From Arthrobacter sp. zg-Y238 (lineage in GTDB: Bacteria; Actinomycetota; Actinomycetes; Actinomycetales; Micrococcaceae), in contig NZ_JANFLU010000005.1 in assembly GCF_024385525.1 (NCBI RefSeq), forward strand, positions 186,001 to 250,000: DNA of 64,000 nucleotides, in the 5' to 3' direction. A program made the position numbers and the translations under genes. Positions 25,941-34,899 of this stretch are shown here, in pieces. A model generated the notes under the pieces. That model had not been told where the DNA came from. It saw only the letters and a program-made list of their open reading frames with translations, and did not search any database. Each line of letters opens with the position of its first letter. Position 1 is the first letter of the stretch.

Positions 25941-27241
25941 ATATCCCGGTCGCTACGGTGGGGGCCGCTACCGCCGGTGTCCTCGACGGGCTGGAACGCC
26001 TCCAGGGACCTGTCACGGTGGTCCGGCGGTGCACGGAACTGGCGGAACTCGTGGCTGTGTCGCAGAGCGGGATCGTGCGTGCCGCCGTCGTCGCCGACGA
26101 AGCCGGGGAGCTGACCGCGGCACTGGCTGAACGGCTGGCGGCTGCCGGCGTGGCCCTCGTGGCGCTCACCGACGATCCTGTTCTTCAACCTCGCCTGGAC
26201 GCCATGCGGATAGTCAATGCCCCCAGCGGAGTCGACCCGGGCGCGCTCGCCGAATTGATTGCCACTGCCGTACGGGCATTGGACCAGGAAGTGGAAGGCG
26301 CGGCTGCGGCAGGCAGCAATGCGCTTGCCGACCCTGCCGCAGCGTTTGGTGCCGGGAGCACGGGACCGGCGCCGGCAGACGCCGCGGAACCGGACGGTCG
26401 CCGGGGCACCGTCATCGCTGTCTGGGGCCCGGCAGGCGCTCCCGGCAGGACCACCCTGGCCGTCAACCTGGCGGCCGAAGCGGCCGCTGCGGGCGGGGAG
26501 GTGCTCCTTATCGACGCAGATACCTATGGCTCCAGCGTGGCGGTCAGCCTCGGCCTCCTCGACGAATCCGCCGGAGTCGCGCAGGCCTGCCGCCTTGCCG
26601 ATCAAGGGCTGCTCGACGACGCCGCCCTGCGCAGGATTTCGGTCAGCGTTTCCCTGCGGGGGCAGCGGCTGGCGGTGCTTACCGGCATCACCCGCTCCGA
26701 CCGCTGGGTGGAACTGCGCCCGGCAGCGCTCGCGGGTGTCCTCAATGCGGCACGCCGGGTTGCCGACCTGACCGTCGTGGACTGCGGATTCTCGCTGGAG
26801 ACAGATGAGGAACTGAGCTTCGACACCATAGCCCCGCGCCGCAACGCCTCCACCCTGCTGGTACTCGATGCTGCAGACACTGTCTACGCCGTGGGTGCCG
26901 CCGACTCCGTGGGAGTTCCCCGCCTGGTCCGGGCCCTGTCGGATCTCGCGGCCGCGGTTCCTGCCGCCGAGCCGCGGGTCGTGTTGAACAAGGTCCGGGC
27001 CTCATCGGTGGGACGGCAGCCCGAAAGCCAGCTGCGCGGAGCGTGGGAAAGGTTTGGACCGGGAGGGGAAATCGCCGCCTTCCTTCCCGCCGACTACGAC
27101 GCGGCCGATGCTTCCCTGCTCTCCGGGACCGCACTGCTGGAGACCGCGCCGGCGTCGGTCCTCCGCGCGGCCATAGCGGAGCTGGCAGGCGTGCAGGTTC
27201 CCCGACGCCGCCGCGGCGCACGCAGGACGGGGGCAAAGTGA
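25937..27241 (+). CDS. CpaE/TadZ-like MinD-family ATPase
   Basis: The product is 434 aa with a GTG start. The first 140 residues resemble a receiver-like domain, as in CpaE (VTVVRRCTELAELVAVSQ...VVADEAGELTAAL). A MinD/ParA-type domain follows, with VIAVWGPAGAPGRTTLAVNLA as its P-loop, LLIDADTYGSSVAV as the switch region, and VLNKVRASS near the end. The P-loop has arginine where MinD proteins have lysine (GRTT, not GKTT). CpaE/TadZ proteins place the Tad pilus at a cell site. The matching CpaF-type ATPase lies about 36 kb away at 63135, so the locus appears split. Confidence 0.82.
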   Translation: MNIPVATVGAATAGVLDGLERLQGPVTVVRRCTELAELVAVSQSGIVRAAVVADEAGELTAALAERLAAAGVALVALTDDPVLQPRLDAMRIVNAPSGVDPGALAELIATAVRALDQEVEGAAAAGSNALADPAAAFGAGSTGPAPADAAEPDGRRGTVIAVWGPAGAPGRTTLAVNLAAEAAAAGGEVLLIDADTYGSSVAVSLGLLDESAGVAQACRLADQGLLDDAALRRISVSVSLRGQRLAVLTGITRSDRWVELRPAALAGVLNAARRVADLTVVDCGFSLETDEELSFDTIAPRRNASTLLVLDAADTVYAVGAADSVGVPRLVRALSDLAAAVPAAEPRVVLNKVRASSVGRQPESQLRGAWERFGPGGEIAAFLPADYDAADASLLSGTALLETAPASVLRAAIAELAGVQVPRRRRGARRTGAK

Positions 27242-27266
27242 CCTTTGGCGCATTCGCGGCTAGGCT
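27238..27266 (+). promoter_or_regulatory. Candidate promoter for NAD-glutamate dehydrogenase
   Basis: GTGACC (27238-27243) and TAGGCT (27261-27266) are 17 bp apart. The -35 element overlaps the CpaE-like stop codon. A transcript starting near 27273 would have a leader of about 50 nt with CGGAGGC before the ATG. Confidence 0.35.
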
Positions 27267-27324
27267 CGATAAGAAGAGGCTGCAACGGGGCAGCCGGACG
27301 TAAGTACTATCGGAGGCGTATTAC

Positions 27325-30300
27325 ATGTCGTCAGGATCCCGCATCGCGGATCTTTTCAGTTCGGACACTTCCCTGGATGAATTCATCGGGAACTACTACG
27401 AGCATCTGGCGCGTGAAGATGCGCAGGCCTACGCGCCGTCGGTTCTGAGGGAGCGGGCGCAAAAGCACATGGAACTGGCGCTGACCCGCGCCGAAGGAAC
27501 CGCCGCCGTCGACCTGGTGGATCAAGGCGACACCAGCGTCATCCTCATCGTCACGGATGACATGCCCTTCCTGGTCGACTCCGTTACGGCAGAGGTGGTG
27601 CGCCGCAACGCCGCCATCCGGCTGGTAGTGCACCCCATTTTCCTGGCCACCCGCGATCCCCGGACGGGTGAGTTGCAGCAGGTGCAGCGGGTTCCCGCCG
27701 CTGCCGGCGTCTCGAGCGGCGACACTGCCGCCCTGCCGAACCTGGCCGACCTGCTGGGCGGGGACGGCGGCACCACCAAGGTGGAATCCTGGATAGCCAT
27801 CGATGTTGCCCGCATCACCGACGAGGACAAGCGCTCCGAACTGGTCGAAGGCCTGCAGAAGGTGCTGGGCGACGTGCGGATTGCGGTATCGGACTGGCCG
27901 GCCATGCGCTCGAAGGTGCACGAGATTGCCCGTTCCCTCGAAACGGTGCCCGGTGCCCGGGACATCCCGGACCTGCAGCAGGCACGTGAACTGCTGACGT
28001 GGCTGGACAACGGTAACTTCACCTTCCTGGGCTACCGGGAATACGACCTCATCACCGAAGACGGCGAAGATGCCCTCCGTCCCACTGAAGACAGCGGACT
28101 CGGGTTGCTGCGCCTGCACTCCACCCGGCGGGTCCAGCGCCTGACCGGCGCAGGCCGCGCAAAGGCACGGGAAAAGCGCGCCCTGGTCATTACCAAAGCC
28201 AACTCGCGCTCCACGGTGCACCGGCCTGCCTACCTCGATTACCTCGGCGTCAAGCGATTCGACGAGCACGGCAACGTCAACGGTGAACGCCGTTTCATCG
28301 GACTCTTCGCCACCGGCGCCTATACCGGCTCCGTGCGCAGCATCCCGATTGTCCGGGACAAGGTCCGCGATGTGATGCGGTCCTGCGGTTTCCCGGCCGA
28401 TTCGCATTCAGGCAAGGACCTGCTCTCCATCCTGGAAACCTACCCGCGCGACGAACTTTTCCAGATCGACCCCTCCACGCTGCTGGATACATCCCTGGCC
28501 ATCCTTCGCCTGCAGGAGCGGCGGCGCACCCGGTTGTTCCTCCGGCCGGACATCTACGGCCGGTTCATGTCCGCCATCGTCTTCCTGCCCCGCGACCGCT
28601 ACACAACGCCGGTCCGGCTGCGCATCCAGGACGAACTGCGCTCCACCTTCAATGCAGACTCCATCGACTTCGAAGCACGGATGACGGAATCCGCCCTCGC
28701 CCGCCTCTTCTTCCGGATCCGCCTTCCCCGCGGCCAGGAAATCACCGACGTTGATGCCGCTGAACTTGAGGCACGCCTCGTGCAGGCGACCCGCTCATGG
28801 AGCGAGGGCATCGAAGAGGTGGTCCGCACCCAGTTCTCCCGCCAGGAGGCAGAAAAGCTCTCCGCGCTCTGGGCTGACGCCTTCCCGGCCACCTACCGGG
28901 TCGCCTACGAAGTCGAAGATGCCCTGGAGGACATTGCCCGCTTCGAAGCGAGGCTCGCCCGCCCGGAAACCGCTCCTGAGCTGTTCGTCTACATCCCGTC
29001 CAGCACCGACGGCGAGGGACCCGAGGACGCCCGGTTGAAGCTCTACCTGACGGAGCCGAAATCGCTGACCCAGATCCTGCCGTTCCTGCACAACCTCGGG
29101 TTGGAAGTGCTCGACGAACGGCCCTTCGAGATCCAGCGCGGCGACGGCACGACCTTCTACCTTTACGACCTGGGCCTCGTGTACCCCGCCGGCATTGATC
29201 CGATGGAGACCGGTTCCCTGCTGGCCGAAGCCTTCCGTGCCGGTTTGTCCGGGACTGCGGAATCCGACGCTTTCGACCGGCTGATCCTGCGGCAGGGACT
29301 GCGCTGGCGCCAGGTAGTCGTCCTTCGGGCGTACGCAAAGTACATGCGCCAGGTCGGCACCGCGAACTCCTACGGTTTCGTTGCAGGAACACTGCTGGCC
29401 AACCCGGACGTCGCCCGTGCACTGATCGCACTCTTCGAAGGACGCTTTGATCCGGACCTGACAGAGGACGAGCGGCGGGCCGCCGTCGAGCAGGCCGGTG
29501 CCGCACTGGAGACCGGCCTCGAGCAGGTGCCGACGCTCGACGCCGACCGCGTACTGCGCACCTTTGCCACCCTGATCAACGCCACGCTGCGCACCAATTT
29601 CTACCAGGACAAGCCGTACGTCAGTTTCAAGCTGAACACCGGCGCCATTGACGGTGCTCCGTTCCCCCGCCCGAAGTACGAAATCTGGGTCTACTCGCCG
29701 AGGGTGGAAGGCGTGCACCTGCGCTTCGGCGAAGTAGCCCGCGGCGGGCTGCGCTGGTCTGACCGGCGCGAGGACTTCCGCACCGAAGTCCTGGGTCTGG
29801 TCAAGGCCCAGACGGTCAAGAACGCAGTGATCGTTCCCACCGGCGCCAAGGGCGGTTTCTACGCCAAGAAGCTCCCCGATCCCGCCGTGGACCGCGGTGC
29901 CTGGATGGAAGAGGGCAAGAACAGCTACCGCACCTTCATCCGGGGCATGCTGGACCTGACCGACAACCTCGTGGTCAAGGAGTCCGGCGAGGAAGTAGTG
30001 CCGCCGGAGCGCGTGGTCCGCCACGACGGTGACGACAGCTACCTCGTGGTGGCCGCGGACAAGGGCACGGCGTCGTTCTCCGACATCGCCAACTCCATTT
30101 CCGCCGACTACGGCTTCTGGCTTGGCGACGCCTTCGCCTCGGGCGGATCCGTGGGCTACGACCACAAGGCCATGGGCATCACCGCCCGCGGCGCGTGGGA
30201 ATCGGTCAAGCGGCACTTCAGCGAACTCGGTATCGATACCCAGAGCCAGGACTTCACCGTGGTGGGTGTCGGCGACATGAGCGGCGACGTGTTCGGCAAC

Positions 30301-32166
30301 GGCATGCTTTTGTCCGAACACATCAAGCTGGTGGCGGCCTTCGACCACCGGCACATCTTCCTCGACCCGAACCCCGACGCCGCCCGGTCCCATGCCGAAC
30401 GGCGGCGCCTTTTCGAGCTTCCGCGCTCGTCCTGGGCGGACTATGACGAGTCCTTGATCAGCGCCGGCGGCGGCATTTTCCCGCGCCAGTCCAAGAGCAT
30501 TCCGCTCTCGTCGGAAGTTCGCAACGTTCTTGGCCTGCCCGACACGGCAACCAAGATGAGCCCGCCCGAGCTGTTGAAAGCCATCCTCACGGCACCCGTG
30601 GACCTGCTCTACAACGGCGGTATCGGCACCTATGTGAAGTCCTCGGCCGAGACCTCCGCCGACGTCGGAGACAAAGCCAATGACGCCATCCGCGTGGACG
30701 GCCGTGACCTTCGGGTAAAGGTTGTCGGCGAAGGCGGAAACCTGGGAATGACGCAGCGCGGACGGATCGAAGCGGCCCGCGCCGGAGTCATCCTCAACAC
30801 CGACGCGATCGACAACTCCGCAGGCGTGGACTGCTCCGACCACGAAGTGAACATCAAGATCTTCGTGGACCGGATGGTCGCGGCCGGCCGGTTGGATCCG
30901 CAGGAACGTGCGGAGTTCCTTCACTCGATGACGGACGAAGTCGGGCACCTGGTCCTGCAGGACAACATCGACCAGAACATGCTGCTGCTCAACGACCGGC
31001 AGCGGGTCGTGGAAGCCAGCCCGAGTTACGAGCGCCTGATGGACTGGCTCGAGGAACATGCGGACCTTGACCGTGAGCTGGAGGCGCTGCCCGGCAACGA
31101 GGAACTGCACGCACGCATTGCCGCGGGTGAGGGCGGCCTGACGTCGCCCGAACTGGCCGTGCTTGCGGCGTACGCAAAGATCGAGCTCACGAAGGCGCTT
31201 ACGCGCTCGAACCTGGCCGACGACCCCTACTTTGCCGGCACCCTGCGCCGGTATTTCCCGAAGCAGATCGTCGAGCGTTTCGGGGACCAGCTGGACACCC
31301 ATCCGCTGCGCCGGGAAATCATCTCCACCGTGGTCGCCAACGACATGATCAACATCGGCGGCATCACTTTTGCCTTCCGGGTGATCGAGGAAACCTCAGC
31401 GACCGAAGCGGAGGCGGCCCGCGCCTTCACCGCGCTGCGGGAGATCTACGGAATGGACAAGGTCCTGGCGGAACTCGGCGCCCTTCCCGCCGGCTTCCCG
31501 ACGGAGACCTGGTCCATGATGCATCTGGACCTGCGGCGGCTCCTGGACCGCGCGGTGCGCTGGTTCCTCAACCACGTGGGCCGGGGAACAACAATCGCCG
31601 AGGATATCGAGGCGTTCCGGCCCGTCGTCCAGCCGTTGCTCTCGGACCTGACGCGTTTCCTGCGCGGCTCCGATGCGGAGCGGGTGGAAGCCATGCTGCA
31701 GAAGGCCCGTGAGCTGGATATCCCGAAGGAACTGGGGACGTACTGGGCTGACCAGTTCGAGTCGTTCGGCCTGCTCGACGTTGCCCGGTCCAGCAAGGCA
31801 ACCGGAGTTCCGGCTGACGAAGTCGCTGCCGTGTATTACGCCGTTTACGACCAGTACGGGATTGACGACCTGCTGAACCGGATCACGAAGCTGCCCCGTG
31901 AGGACAGGTGGCAGTCGCTTGCCCGCGCAGCCCTGCGCGATGACCTGTACTCCACTGTGGCGGACATGACGATGGCCGTGCTGGAAGCTACCCCCGACCG
32001 GTCCGGTGCGGATCCGTCGGAGCGCCTGCAGGCGTGGGAGCAGGAGAACGCCGACCACCTGCAGCGCGCTTCCAAGATGTTCAGCGAAGTGAACCGCCTG
32101 GAGGAGGACGACATGGCATCGCTTTCAGTCGCCCTTCGCCTGCTTCGTTCCATCGTCCGCCGCTAG
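27325..32166 (+). CDS. NAD-dependent glutamate dehydrogenase, large (about 180 kDa) type
   Basis: The product is 1613 aa, normal for the L_180 class found in Streptomyces and mycobacteria. It converts glutamate to 2-oxoglutarate and ammonium with NAD+ and serves glutamate catabolism. The N-terminal half holds ACT-like regulatory segments. The catalytic core lies near 805-850: RGGLRWSDRREDFRTEVLGL with VKNAVIVPTGAKGGFYAKK. The Rossmann part follows, with VVGVGDMSGDVFGNGML near 990 and VVGEGGNLGMTQRGRIEAARAG near 1135. The C-terminal 400 residues are helical and specific to this class. CGGAGGC precedes the ATG. The enzyme is probably a hexamer or tetramer in the cytoplasm. Confidence 0.96.
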   Translation: MSSGSRIADLFSSDTSLDEFIGNYYEHLAREDAQAYAPSVLRERAQKHMELALTRAEGTAAVDLVDQGDTSVILIVTDDMPFLVDSVTAEVVRRNAAIRLVVHPIFLATRDPRTGELQQVQRVPAAAGVSSGDTAALPNLADLLGGDGGTTKVESWIAIDVARITDEDKRSELVEGLQKVLGDVRIAVSDWPAMRSKVHEIARSLETVPGARDIPDLQQARELLTWLDNGNFTFLGYREYDLITEDGEDALRPTEDSGLGLLRLHSTRRVQRLTGAGRAKAREKRALVITKANSRSTVHRPAYLDYLGVKRFDEHGNVNGERRFIGLFATGAYTGSVRSIPIVRDKVRDVMRSCGFPADSHSGKDLLSILETYPRDELFQIDPSTLLDTSLAILRLQERRRTRLFLRPDIYGRFMSAIVFLPRDRYTTPVRLRIQDELRSTFNADSIDFEARMTESALARLFFRIRLPRGQEITDVDAAELEARLVQATRSWSEGIEEVVRTQFSRQEAEKLSALWADAFPATYRVAYEVEDALEDIARFEARLARPETAPELFVYIPSSTDGEGPEDARLKLYLTEPKSLTQILPFLHNLGLEVLDERPFEIQRGDGTTFYLYDLGLVYPAGIDPMETGSLLAEAFRAGLSGTAESDAFDRLILRQGLRWRQVVVLRAYAKYMRQVGTANSYGFVAGTLLANPDVARALIALFEGRFDPDLTEDERRAAVEQAGAALETGLEQVPTLDADRVLRTFATLINATLRTNFYQDKPYVSFKLNTGAIDGAPFPRPKYEIWVYSPRVEGVHLRFGEVARGGLRWSDRREDFRTEVLGLVKAQTVKNAVIVPTGAKGGFYAKKLPDPAVDRGAWMEEGKNSYRTFIRGMLDLTDNLVVKESGEEVVPPERVVRHDGDDSYLVVAADKGTASFSDIANSISADYGFWLGDAFASGGSVGYDHKAMGITARGAWESVKRHFSELGIDTQSQDFTVVGVGDMSGDVFGNGMLLSEHIKLVAAFDHRHIFLDPNPDAARSHAERRRLFELPRSSWADYDESLISAGGGIFPRQSKSIPLSSEVRNVLGLPDTATKMSPPELLKAILTAPVDLLYNGGIGTYVKSSAETSADVGDKANDAIRVDGRDLRVKVVGEGGNLGMTQRGRIEAARAGVILNTDAIDNSAGVDCSDHEVNIKIFVDRMVAAGRLDPQERAEFLHSMTDEVGHLVLQDNIDQNMLLLNDRQRVVEASPSYERLMDWLEEHADLDRELEALPGNEELHARIAAGEGGLTSPELAVLAAYAKIELTKALTRSNLADDPYFAGTLRRYFPKQIVERFGDQLDTHPLRREIISTVVANDMINIGGITFAFRVIEETSATEAEAARAFTALREIYGMDKVLAELGALPAGFPTETWSMMHLDLRRLLDRAVRWFLNHVGRGTTIAEDIEAFRPVVQPLLSDLTRFLRGSDAERVEAMLQKARELDIPKELGTYWADQFESFGLLDVARSSKATGVPADEVAAVYYAVYDQYGIDDLLNRITKLPREDRWQSLARAALRDDLYSTVADMTMAVLEATPDRSGADPSERLQAWEQENADHLQRASKMFSEVNRLEEDDMASLSVALRLLRSIVRR

Positions 32167-32178
32167 TCCGGGGTACCA

Positions 32179-33660
32179 GTGGCAATCTTTACCGATCCGA
32201 TCAAGGACCATGCGGACTTCGGCCCCGGCGACGCCGAATGGCTGCACCTGCTGGTGGGGGACTGGCAGCTTGTTGCCGATCTCGCGTTCGCCGACCTGGC
32301 CCTGTGGTTCCCCGTGCCAGACGGCGGCTACGTGGCGCTGGCTCATGCCCGCCCGTCGACGTCGCATACGGTGTTCCACAGCGACTTTGTCGGCGAACGC
32401 ATCCGCGCGGACCTGCACCCGCTGGTAGACGCTGCCTGGCGAAGCCAGCACATTGAGCGGTCCAGCGAAACCAGCTGGACCGCTGAAACGGCCATGCGGG
32501 TCGAGGCGATTCCGTTCGTCCGCAACGGCCGTACCCTGGCCGTGGTGACCTCGCACATGGACCTGTCCAGCTCGCGGATGCCCTCACGTCTGGAACTGAC
32601 CTACCGGCAATGTGCCTACGACCTGCTGCGAATGGGAACGCTGGGCCTCTGGCCCGACTTCGCCACGCCCACCGGGTCGCGCCGGGGTGCTCCCCGCGTG
32701 GGTGACGGGTTGATCCGGCTCGATGCCGAAGGGATTGTGCAGTACGCCAGTCCTAACGGAGTCTCCGCCTTCCGTCGGCTTGGCGACATGGAAACGCTCG
32801 AGGGGCGTTCCCTCGCGGAGATCACCACGGCGCTGCTTAAGGACCGCCGGATGGTTGATGAAACGCTGCCTCTGGTGGTCACAGGGCGGATGCCGTGGCG
32901 GACCGAAATCGAGTCCCGCGGCGTCAGCCTCTCCCTGCGCGCCATCCCGCTGCGGGATGAAAAGGAACGTTTCGGTGCCCTGGTGCTGTGCCGCGATGTC
33001 TCCGAACTGCGCCGCCGGGAGATGGAACTGGTGTCGAAGGACGCCACCATTCGCGAAATCCACCACCGGGTGAAGAACAACCTCCAGACCGTTGCGGCGT
33101 TGCTGCGGATGCAGTCACGGCGGATGGAGAGCGATGAAGGGAAGCTGGGCCTTGCCCAGGCCATGCGCCGCGTGTCCACCATCGCCCTGGTACACGAGAC
33201 CCTGTCCCAGGGCCTGACGCAGAATGTGGACTTTGATGAGCTGATCGACCGCCAGTTCCGGCTGTCCGCCGAAGTCGCCTCGCCCACGCAGGAGGTGCGG
33301 ACCCGCCGCGAAGGATCCTTCGGCGAGCTCCCGAGCGACCTGGCCACTCCGCTGGCCCTGGTCATCAACGAACTCGTGACCAACGCCGTCGAACACGGGC
33401 TGGCAGGCCGTCGCGGCACCGTCGGGCTGGCTGCGCAGCGGCACGGCGAAGCCGGCCGCGAGGAACGGCTCACCGTGACGGTGACCGACGACGGCGTGGG
33501 CCTGCCGCCCGGACCGCGGCGGGAGGGGCTGGGACTGCAGATTGTCCGGACCCTGGTCCAAAGCGAACTGGACGGCACCATCGAGTGGTCCGCAGGGGAA
33601 AGCGGAGGCACGGAAGTCCGGATCGAGATGGGCCTGGATACCGAGTACCGGCGTACCTGA
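32179..33660 (+). CDS. PdtaS-type sensor histidine kinase
   Basis: The product is 493 aa with a GTG start. An N-terminal GAF-like sensor (about 20-150) is followed by a PAS domain (about 175-285; LDAEGIVQYASPNGVSAFRRLG). The HisKA_2 segment REIHHRVKNNLQTVAALLRMQSRRM follows, with the phosphoacceptor at His295/296. The ATPase domain has NELVTNAVEHGL and DDGVGLPPG. There are no membrane segments, so it is a soluble kinase. In mycobacteria PdtaS signals to the RNA-binding antiterminator PdtaR and lies convergent to whiB1, the same order as here. No PdtaR gene is in the window. Confidence 0.9.
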   Translation: MAIFTDPIKDHADFGPGDAEWLHLLVGDWQLVADLAFADLALWFPVPDGGYVALAHARPSTSHTVFHSDFVGERIRADLHPLVDAAWRSQHIERSSETSWTAETAMRVEAIPFVRNGRTLAVVTSHMDLSSSRMPSRLELTYRQCAYDLLRMGTLGLWPDFATPTGSRRGAPRVGDGLIRLDAEGIVQYASPNGVSAFRRLGDMETLEGRSLAEITTALLKDRRMVDETLPLVVTGRMPWRTEIESRGVSLSLRAIPLRDEKERFGALVLCRDVSELRRREMELVSKDATIREIHHRVKNNLQTVAALLRMQSRRMESDEGKLGLAQAMRRVSTIALVHETLSQGLTQNVDFDELIDRQFRLSAEVASPTQEVRTRREGSFGELPSDLATPLALVINELVTNAVEHGLAGRRGTVGLAAQRHGEAGREERLTVTVTDDGVGLPPGPRREGLGLQIVRTLVQSELDGTIEWSAGESGGTEVRIEMGLDTEYRRT

Positions 33661-33670
33661 TCTAATACTC

Positions 33671-33721
33671 CCGGTACAACAAAGGGCCGCTGCCAATGGC
33701 AGCGGCCCTTTGTTGTACCGG
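33671..33721. terminator. Bidirectional terminator with perfect 25-bp arms
   Basis: Arms 33671-33695 and 33697-33721 are perfect reverse complements around one central base. The stem contains AAAGGGCCGCTGCCA, and both flanks carry A or T runs. It lies between the convergent PdtaS-like and whiB1 genes, 10 bp after one stop and 27 bp after the other. Confidence 0.85.
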
Positions 33722-33747
33722 CATCATTTCCGCCGGGGAAGTCCTGC

Positions 33748-33996
33748 TTAGGAGGCGCGGCGGGCGCGGGCTGCGCGACGCTTCAACGCGCGGCGTTCGT
33801 CTTCGCTCATACCGCCCCATACGCCGGCGTCCTGGCCGGTCTCGATTGCCCACTGCAGGCAGGTGTCAATCACCGGGCAGCGGCGACAGACACTCTTGGC
33901 TTCTTCAATCTGAAGAAGAGCCGGGCCGGTATTGCCCACGGGAAAGAAAAGCTCCGGATCTTTATCCAGGCAAGCTGCGCGGCTCCGCCAATCCAT
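33748..33996 (-). CDS. whiB1: WhiB1-type iron-sulfur transcriptional regulator
   Basis: The product is 82 aa. The four cluster-binding cysteines C9, C37, C40 and C46 lie at the same positions as in Mycobacterium tuberculosis WhiB1. The turn GVWGG is at 58-62, and the basic C-terminal tail (RRALKRRAARARR) contacts DNA. The 4Fe-4S form binds sigma factor region 4, and nitric oxide destroys the cluster. I chose ATG at 33996 because family members begin MDWR. A GTG at 34005 adds three residues. It is convergent with the PdtaS-like gene, and a CRP/GlxR-like palindrome lies 42 bp upstream. Confidence 0.93.
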   Translation of the reverse strand: MDWRSRAACLDKDPELFFPVGNTGPALLQIEEAKSVCRRCPVIDTCLQWAIETGQDAGVWGGMSEDERRALKRRAARARRAS

Positions 33997-34037
33997 GTTG
34001 ATCACTATCTCCTCTGAAAAGTTGACTCCTACGTGTT

Positions 34038-34053
34038 TGTGAAAACATTCACG
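34038..34053. promoter_or_regulatory. CRP/GlxR-type binding site upstream of whiB1
   Basis: TGTGA-N6-TCACG differs from the CRP/GlxR consensus TGTGA-N6-TCACA at one base. It lies 42 bp upstream of the whiB1 start codon. In M. tuberculosis whiB1 is controlled by the cAMP receptor protein Rv3676, so this site fits a known control pattern. Confidence 0.65.
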
Positions 34054-34070
34054 AGCAACTACAAACTAAA

Positions 34071-34088
34071 GGGGCCGGTTTCGGCCCC
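34071..34088 (-). promoter_or_regulatory. GC hairpin in the whiB1 leader, possible attenuator
   Basis: GGGGCCG-GTTT-CGGCCCC forms a 7-bp stem with a 4-nt loop. On the minus strand it is followed by CTTTAGTTTG, a weak U-rich tract, as in an intrinsic terminator. It lies about 75 bp upstream of the whiB1 start. Confidence 0.4.
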
Positions 34089-34388
34089 TGATTTCCCTTG
34101 TTCTAGCGTGGCACGTCAGGCCTAAGCAAACAAGGGGTAACAAGCGGAAAATATGGCCGCAGGCCTGAGGGATGCATCACATTACGTGTGCGCAGTGAAC
34201 CGGGAATTGTTATCGGTTCCAGTTCCGGAAGCAACGCAACTGGACATTGTTGTGTCTTACCCCCGGTGTCTGAGCGGTGACCACCGGGACTAAAGGACCG
34301 GCCGAACCGGCCCCTTCGGCGGGCGCTGTGAAGAGCTGTCGGCCAGACCGCCGAGCTCCTTCGTGGCTCCGGAGGAGACTATGTCCGG

Positions 34389-34401
34389 TATTCTGCCAGT
34401 G
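34389..34401 (+). promoter_or_regulatory. -10 hexamer of a probable leaderless promoter
   Basis: TATTCT at 34389-34394 is followed by 6 nt and then GTG at 34401, the start of the small membrane protein. There is no ribosome binding site and no clear -35. Confidence 0.4.
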
Positions 34402-34823
34402 TGTCAACACCCCAAAAACCCCCCTCGGTGCACCGTGCCCCCGCTGTGCTTGCCATCGCCGCCGTACTCGTCCTCGAAGCCCTTTGCCTGCTTGGCTTTG
34501 CGGCATGGTACGGCTACCAATTGGTGACGTCCACGCCGCTGTCCATGGGCGGTGCCGTGTTCACGCTGATCTTCGCCGTGGCCCTCGCTGTGTGGCTGCT
34601 GGCAGTGGGGCACTTCTTTTTCCGCGGTTACCGTTGGACCCGCTCGGCAGCCCTGGTCTGGCAGCTCTTCGTGGTGATCCTGGCCGTTCCGACCCTGCAG
34701 GCGGGCCTGGTCCTGGCTGGCCTCGGATTGCTGCTGCCCGCTTCAGCGGTTCTCCTGCTCCTGTTCACGAAGCCGGTCCTGGAGCACACCAGCAGGCTCA
34801 CGGACGGCGGCAAAACGTTTTAG
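34401..34823 (+). CDS. Small integral membrane protein, four helices
   Basis: The product is 140 aa with a GTG start. After 14 polar residues there are four hydrophobic segments: AVLAIAAVLVLEALCLLGFAA, MGGAVFTLIFAVALAVWLLAV, WQLFVVILAVPTLQAGLVLAG and LLLPASAVLLLLF. A short charged C-terminus (TKPVLEHTSRLTDGG) follows. I do not recognise a functional family; similar small proteins are common and unnamed in Micrococcaceae. It is convergent with the FHA-FtsK gene and divergent from whiB1, and has its own leaderless promoter. The function is unknown. Confidence 0.7.
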   Translation: MSTPQKPPSVHRAPAVLAIAAVLVLEALCLLGFAAWYGYQLVTSTPLSMGGAVFTLIFAVALAVWLLAVGHFFFRGYRWTRSAALVWQLFVVILAVPTLQAGLVLAGLGLLLPASAVLLLLFTKPVLEHTSRLTDGGKTF

Positions 34824-34899
34824 GTACTGTCGCCCGGACGCGGGCAGCGGCGTGCTCCCAGGAGTGGGAAGGCTAACCGCACCGCCTGCCTGAGAAGCC

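Larger units (their letters stand above)
34006..34400. other. 395-bp non-coding interval with the whiB1 leader and promoter region
   Basis: No credible gene lies here. It holds a CRP-like palindrome (34038-34053), a GC hairpin (34071-34088) and the inverted repeat CCCTTGTT...AACAAGGG (34095-34136). A possible minus-strand promoter reads TTGCTT-N18-TAGAAC, running from about 34128 down to 34099. Near 34260-34330 are smaller GC-rich hairpins, then the leaderless promoter of the next gene. A short regulatory RNA or long leader for whiB1 is possible. Confidence 0.5.

Noticed and set aside
28795-31302. Long open frame (835 codons) on the minus strand
   Set aside because: It lies fully antisense to NAD-glutamate dehydrogenase and is the codon-position echo expected in high-GC DNA. 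No known motif is seen.
34210-34506. Possible 98-residue minus-strand protein upstream of whiB1
   Set aside because: Low-complexity basic sequence that overlaps the leaderless start of the small membrane protein; no supporting signals.
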